Shown: positions 5,409 to 8,549 of the stretch, piece by piece
Layout of the letters: the number at the start of each line of letters is the position of its first letter
How positions within the stretch are numbered: the stretch's first letter is position 1
DNA from: Acidimicrobiia bacterium UBA4744
GTDB lineage: Bacteria > Actinomycetota > Acidimicrobiia > Spongiisociales > UBA4744
Assembly: GCA_002403855.1 (NCBI GenBank)
Contig: DHIO01000026.1
Span: 89,811-98,359 of the forward strand
Reading direction: 5' to 3'
DNA: 8,549 nucleotides
Position numbers and translations under genes: made by a program
The notes under the pieces: model-generated
Seen by the model: only the letters and a program-made list of their open reading frames with translations
Told to the model about the DNA's origin: nothing
Database searches by the model: none

Positions 5409-5828
5409 CTATCCCGAGGGCACGTCGGTTCTCACCACCGCCTCGACCTCCACCTCGACTCTCCAGTCCGGATCGATGAGCCCGGCTACCACCACCATCG
5501 TGGCGGCCGGCGTTGCATCGCCGAAGATCTCTTTGTGAGCGGCCCCGACCTCGTCGGCATCGGCGGGATCGGTGAGGTACATCCGGCTGCGCACGACGTC
5601 CGCGGGCGAGGCTCCCGCCTCCTCGAGCACCGACAGAATGATCTGCCCGCAGCGAAGCATCTGTTGATAGGCCGTTTCGGCCACCGCTTCGCCGGGATGG
5701 GGAATCGGAGCCGTGCCCGCCACCAACACCCGATCACCAACTCGAACGGCCCGGGAAAACCCGTACGCCGACTCGTAAGGCGAGGCCGAATTGAAGGTCT
5801 TCCGCTCACTCAATGCCTTGTCGTTCAC
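5409..5828 (-). CDS. RidA/YjgF/UK114-family protein lacking the catalytic arginine
   Basis: The 139-residue product has the RidA fold signature: an SRAVRVGDRVLVAGTAP strand pair (25-41), the QMLRCGQIILSVLEEAGASPADVVRSRMYLTD helix-strand unit (56-87), and a terminal WRVEVEVEAVV strand. Canonical RidA removes reactive 2-aminoacrylate imines using Arg105 (E. coli numbering, in PARS). Here the matching stretch is PAAT (107-110), with Ala109 at the arginine position. It is therefore probably not an imine deaminase of the main RidA type but one of the Arg-less Rid subgroups, whose functions are mostly unknown. Start: the GTG at 5828, overlapping ribF by 23 nt; GGAAA directly precedes it, closer than ideal. 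A TTG at 5813 is the alternative. The overlap suggests co-translation with ribF, but a metabolic link to FAD synthesis is not evident from the sequence. Confidence 0.9.
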   Translation of the reverse strand: MNDKALSERKTFNSASPYESAYGFSRAVRVGDRVLVAGTAPIPHPGEAVAETAYQQMLRCGQIILSVLEEAGASPADVVRSRMYLTDPADADEVGAAHKEIFGDATPAATMVVVAGLIDPDWRVEVEVEAVVRTDVPSG

Positions 5829-6768
5829 TTTCCAAAGCCCACCCCAGCAACCGTCGGGCCTCATCGACGTCCCGTCTGATCTGCGTTACCAGCCCTTCGA
5901 CACTGTCAAAGTGCATCTCGTCTCGCAACCGATGACTGAAGCGCAAGGCCAGCGTCTCGTCGTAGAGATCGCCTTCGAACGCAAGCAGATGGACCTCTAC
6001 GGTGAACTTCTCTCCACCGAATGTCGGGCGCACACCGACGTTCACCACCCCGGGTACCGTGCTGTCCCCCACGCCTACCAGGGCCGCATAGACGCCCCGG
6101 GCGGGCACGACCATGTCTGCCGGAAAGGACAAGTTCGCCGTGGGGAAACCCATCGAGTGCCCACGGCCTTCACCCGTACCAACGACGCCTCGGAGCTCAA
6201 ACGGACGACCCAGCGCACTCTTCGCTCCCTCTACGTCACCCTCCCCGACCATCGACCGAATCGCCGACGAGGAAACCGTAGTTCCCTCGCCGCGCAAGAG
6301 CTCTACCGCGTCGACCTCGAACCCGTGTCGGGCCCCCTCCCTCTCGAGAGCGACCACATCTCCCGCTCGGTCGAGGCCGAACCGGAAATTGCTGCCGACG
6401 ACGACGAGTCTGGCCCCCAGCGAACCGAGCAGCACCTGGTGTATGAACTCTGCTGGGTGCATGGCGCGGACATGCTCGAAAGGGAGCACGCCAACGAGGT
6501 CCACACCCAGTGAATCGAGGATCTCCAACCGCTGTGCAATGGTTGTCAACAAACGGGGTGCCCGATCGGGTGCCACCAGCACGAGGGGATGCCGATCGAA
6601 CGTCAATACTGCTCTCTGCTCAACCCCCAACGCTCGAGCGCGCGTTGAAAGGTCGGCAAGCACCGTCTGATGCCCGAGGTGCACGCCGTCGTACACGCCG
6701 ATGGTGACGGCCGAACCACCCGGTGGGGCCGGACCCCATCGACGTGGATCGCCCCGGAGGACCTTCAT
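5806..6768 (-). CDS. ribF: Bifunctional riboflavin kinase / FAD synthetase
   Basis: RibF phosphorylates riboflavin to FMN and adenylylates FMN to FAD in the cytoplasm. The 320-residue product has both domains at normal length. The N-terminal FAD synthetase domain has TIGVYDGVHLGH (22-33), the nucleotidyltransferase HxGH motif with Tyr in place of the usual Phe. It also has GSNFRFGLDRAGD (125-137) and SSSAIR (166-171). The C-terminal riboflavin kinase domain has GHSMGFPTANL (203-213) with the PTAN motif, ARGVYAA, VVNVGVRPTFGG and EGDLYDETLALRF. The ATG at 6768 overlaps the truB stop as ATGA and has GAGGTGG about 7 nt upstream. The frame is open far upstream inside truB, but that stretch is an overlapping reading and not RibF-like. 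It sits in the usual place after truB. Confidence 0.97.
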   Translation of the reverse strand: MKVLRGDPRRWGPAPPGGSAVTIGVYDGVHLGHQTVLADLSTRARALGVEQRAVLTFDRHPLVLVAPDRAPRLLTTIAQRLEILDSLGVDLVGVLPFEHVRAMHPAEFIHQVLLGSLGARLVVVGSNFRFGLDRAGDVVALEREGARHGFEVDAVELLRGEGTTVSSSAIRSMVGEGDVEGAKSALGRPFELRGVVGTGEGRGHSMGFPTANLSFPADMVVPARGVYAALVGVGDSTVPGVVNVGVRPTFGGEKFTVEVHLLAFEGDLYDETLALRFSHRLRDEMHFDSVEGLVTQIRRDVDEARRLLGWALESERQGIE

Positions 6769-7670
6769 GACAACACCACCTCGGCCACCGCCCTGCTGCC
6801 CGTAATCCGATAGACGGCCATGAGCCCACCGGACCTGTCGAGCACTCGGAATGGTTGGTCGTCGGCCACCCCGGCGGCAATCAAAGTACTCGGGAACTGT
6901 GCGCCGTGCAGGACCGCCTCGGCGGCGGAAGAGTCGACTTGCACGGACGGCAGATCCGCCAGCGCATCTTCCGGAGGAACGACCAGTCCACTCAGCTGGT
7001 TCATGCCGGCGGCCTCTTCGAGCACAGCCATCTGATGCCCACTCGATTCGACATCGAGGGAGCCGATGCGGGTCCGACGCAGAGAAGCGAGGTGCGCCCT
7101 TCCACCCAGCGCCTGAGCGATGTCGTCGGCAAGGCTCCGCACGTAGGTCCCCTTGCCGCACACGATTCGAAGCACCGCCTCCGGGTAGTCGCACGGAGCG
7201 AAGTCCACAATCTCGATCTCATAGACTTCCACCGGACGGGCCGGCCGGTCTACCACCCGGCCTTCCCGGGCCAGTTCGTACAAGCGGCGTCCGTCCACAC
7301 GCAGGGCCGACACCATCGGTGGGACCTGCATGACCCGCCCGATGAACCGAGGAAGAATCGCTTCGAGGTCGTCTGTGGTCACCGGCATCGGCTCTCTGCT
7401 CAGGATCGCTCCGTCCGCATCCAACGTGTCCGTGGCGACCCCAAAAGCGACCCGGGCCACGTACGCCTTGGGCAGCTCCTGTACGAAGCGCAGCAGTCGA
7501 GTCGCCCTTCCGAGACCGACGACCACCAGCCCGGTGGCCATCGGATCCAGAGTCCCGGCATGCCCCACCTTCTTCACACCCATCAACCGGCGAAGCCTGG
7601 CGACGACATCGTGAGATGTCCAACCACCTTCCTTGTCGACGAGCAGGAAGCCGGGAGACGGCTCAGACAT
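6765..7670 (-). CDS. truB: tRNA pseudouridine(55) synthase
   Basis: TruB isomerises U55 to pseudouridine in the T loop of tRNAs and also acts as a tRNA chaperone. The 301-residue product starts GFLLVDKEGGWTSHDVV (7-23). It carries the catalytic motif GHAGTLDPMATGLVVV with Asp42 as the nucleophile. Then come KAYVARVAFGVATDTLDADG, QVPPMVSALRVDGRRLYELA, and the CGKGTYVRSLADDIAQALGG motif, followed by HLASLRRTRIG. A C-terminal PUA-like segment ends the protein (about 245-301, with FRVLDRSGGLMAVYRI). The ATG at 7670 overlaps the rbfA stop by 8 nt, and the motif order begins right after it; the longer open frame upstream is inside rbfA and is not TruB-like. The Shine-Dalgarno is weak (AGGGCGAG), so coupling to rbfA is likely. 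Confidence 0.97.
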   Translation of the reverse strand: MSEPSPGFLLVDKEGGWTSHDVVARLRRLMGVKKVGHAGTLDPMATGLVVVGLGRATRLLRFVQELPKAYVARVAFGVATDTLDADGAILSREPMPVTTDDLEAILPRFIGRVMQVPPMVSALRVDGRRLYELAREGRVVDRPARPVEVYEIEIVDFAPCDYPEAVLRIVCGKGTYVRSLADDIAQALGGRAHLASLRRTRIGSLDVESSGHQMAVLEEAAGMNQLSGLVVPPEDALADLPSVQVDSSAAEAVLHGAQFPSTLIAAGVADDQPFRVLDRSGGLMAVYRITGSRAVAEVVLS

Positions 7671-8046
7671 CGTCGGGCTCGCCCTGGGTACCAGCGGGTC
7701 GGTCGGCCAGATCGCGGAGCAGGCTCCACATCTGGGTTCCTCGCTCAATGCTCTCGTCGATCCGAAACTCCAGCTTGGGCGTGTACTTGAGGCGTACTTT
7801 GTGGCCAATACCGGTCCGAACGTATGAGGCGGCTGATGCCAGAGCCTCGCCGGTCGATGAACACTCCTCTGCCGTTCCCAGCACCGAGTAGTAGACAATC
7901 GCACGGCGGAGATCCGGTGACGTGTCGACCGCGGTAATCGTCACAAATCCGATCCGTGGATCCTTGAGACCGGCGACTTCCTCCGCGACTGCTTCCAGCA
8001 AGATCGAATTGACCCTCCGCATACGCGGGCTCGTAGAACGGCTCAT
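7663..8046 (-). CDS. rbfA: 30S ribosome-binding factor RbfA
   Basis: RbfA is a KH-like protein that binds immature 30S subunits near the 5' end of 16S rRNA and assists late maturation. The 127-residue product has the family pattern: an N-terminal helix with SPRMRRVNSILLEAVAEEVA (6-25), then LKDPRIGFVTITAVDTSPDLRRAIVYYSVLG with the conserved VDxSxDL..A.VYxSV core. A helix and KVRLKYTPKLEFRIDESIERG follow, matching the RxxPELxFxxDxSxExG motif. The ATG at 8046 has GGAGG 8 nt upstream and shares ATGA with the stop of the upstream gene. Location between ylxP and truB is the standard arrangement. Confidence 0.97.
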   Translation of the reverse strand: MSRSTSPRMRRVNSILLEAVAEEVAGLKDPRIGFVTITAVDTSPDLRRAIVYYSVLGTAEECSSTGEALASAASYVRTGIGHKVRLKYTPKLEFRIDESIERGTQMWSLLRDLADRPAGTQGEPDDV

Positions 8047-8336
8047 GGCGGATCCTCCAGGTAAGAGACTGCCATTCTCAGGTAGGCGACGCTGGTCAAC
8101 TGTTCGAGGTGCCTCTCGAGCGAATGCACGAGCCGTCCAAGTTGACCGGCTTGTGGTGCGACCAGAGCGACTCCCAACGTTGCCCGCTGCCAGAGATCTT
8201 GATGGTCGACCTCCGCGACCGAGACGCCAAACTGCCTTCTGAGATCTGCGATCACCGGCTTCAGCTTGCCGCGCTTGTCTTTCAACGAATGCGAGTCCGG
8301 TATGCGCAGTTCCACGCGCAGCGCCGCGGCGTGCAT
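8043..8336 (-). CDS. ylxP: DUF503 / YlxP-family protein
   Basis: This is a 97-residue small conserved protein of the DUF503/YlxP family, found between infB and rbfA in Bacillus and many actinobacteria. The diagnostic segments are SHSLKDKRGKLKPVIADLRRQFGVSVAEVDHQDLWQRATLGVALVA, split here as SHSLKDKRGKLK (15-26) and VSVAEVDHQDLWQRA (38-52). It has a ferredoxin-like fold in the family. A role in ribosome maturation has been proposed from its operon position, but the biochemical function is not settled. The ATG at 8336 has AGGTG upstream inside a 10-bp palindrome (AGGTGCACCT), and the gene lies 18 nt after infB. Its stop overlaps the rbfA start. Confidence 0.93.
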   Translation of the reverse strand: MHAAALRVELRIPDSHSLKDKRGKLKPVIADLRRQFGVSVAEVDHQDLWQRATLGVALVAPQAGQLGRLVHSLERHLEQLTSVAYLRMAVSYLEDPP

Positions 8337-8354
8337 GACAGGTGCACCTAACCC

Positions 8355-8549
8355 CTACTGTCTGGCGACTTCTTTCAGCTCGAACGCCTCGATGACGTCG
8401 CCTTCTTTGACGTCGTTGTAGTTCTCGAGACCGATACCGCATTCGAACCCGGCAGCAACGTTGCGCACGTCGTCTTTGAAGCGGCGCAGTGACGAAATGC
8501 GGCCCTCGTACACCACCACGCCCTGCCGAACCAGACGGGCACGGGCGTT
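8355..8549 (-). CDS. infB: Translation initiation factor IF-2, C-terminal end only
   Basis: The last 64 residues of IF-2 are present; the rest lies beyond the right edge. The visible part is the C2 domain that binds fMet-tRNA: ARLVRQGVVVYEGRISSLRR, FKDDVRNVAAGFECGIGLENY and KEGDVIEAFELKEV, which is nearly consensus for bacterial IF-2. It ends with TAG at 8357-8355. It is the upstream gene of the cluster, 18 nt before ylxP with no terminator between, so the genes are probably co-transcribed. Confidence 0.98.
   Translation of the reverse strand, partial: NARARLVRQGVVVYEGRISSLRRFKDDVRNVAAGFECGIGLENYNDVKEGDVIEAFELKEVARQ

Noticed and set aside
6769..7194. Long N-terminal extension of RibF
   Set aside because: It lies entirely inside truB in another frame and has no RibF-like motif; the ATG at 6768 has a Shine-Dalgarno and the normal family length.

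Overview
This is a high-GC window with every recognisable gene on the minus strand. It reads as a conserved translation and RNA-processing operon followed by a DNA-repair/mutagenesis segment. The best guess for the source is a high-GC Gram-positive, possibly an Acidimicrobiia-like actinobacterium. Three things point there: an actinobacterial-style ImuB, a CGAAC-N4-GTTCG LexA box (the Gram-positive/actinobacterial SOS box), and start sites with weak or no Shine-Dalgarno. This placement is inference from motifs; no database search was possible.

In transcription order (right to left), the first block is the 3' end of infB (8355-8549), ylxP/DUF503 (8043-8336), rbfA (7663-8046), truB (6765-7670), ribF (5806-6768) and a RidA-family gene (5409-5828). 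From ylxP to the RidA gene every junction overlaps by 4 to 23 nt, which suggests translational coupling. The order infB-ylxP-rbfA-truB-ribF-rpsO-pnp matches the classic Bacillus/actinobacterial cluster for translation initiation, 30S maturation, tRNA Psi55, FAD synthesis, ribosomal protein S15 and RNA decay. The RidA gene between ribF and rpsO is the unusual insertion.

A gap of about 308 nt (5101-5408) holds a hairpin after the RidA gene and a probable promoter for rpsO (4843-5100). A terminator-like hairpin follows rpsO. Then comes a leader with mutually exclusive hairpins over the pnp ribosome-binding site, and pnp itself (2268-4640), which carries an extra Arg/Asp-rich C-terminal tail. A strong intrinsic terminator (2217-2247) closes this block.

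Downstream of that terminator is a repair segment. It has a divergent Fpg/Nei-family DNA glycosylase (1244-2152), then an ImuA-like RecA-fold gene (469-1059) overlapping the start of imuB (1-536, running off the window edge). The imuA-imuB promoter contains a perfect 22-bp palindrome with the SOS box TCGAACATATGTTCGA placed between its -35 and -10 elements. imuA and imuB are therefore very likely LexA-repressed and DNA-damage-inducible. ImuB lacks the Y-family catalytic acidic pair, as expected for the non-catalytic mutasome adaptor that works with the polymerase DnaE2. A dnaE2 gene just beyond position 1 is a prediction.

No tRNA, rRNA, CRISPR array, insertion sequence or prophage gene was seen.
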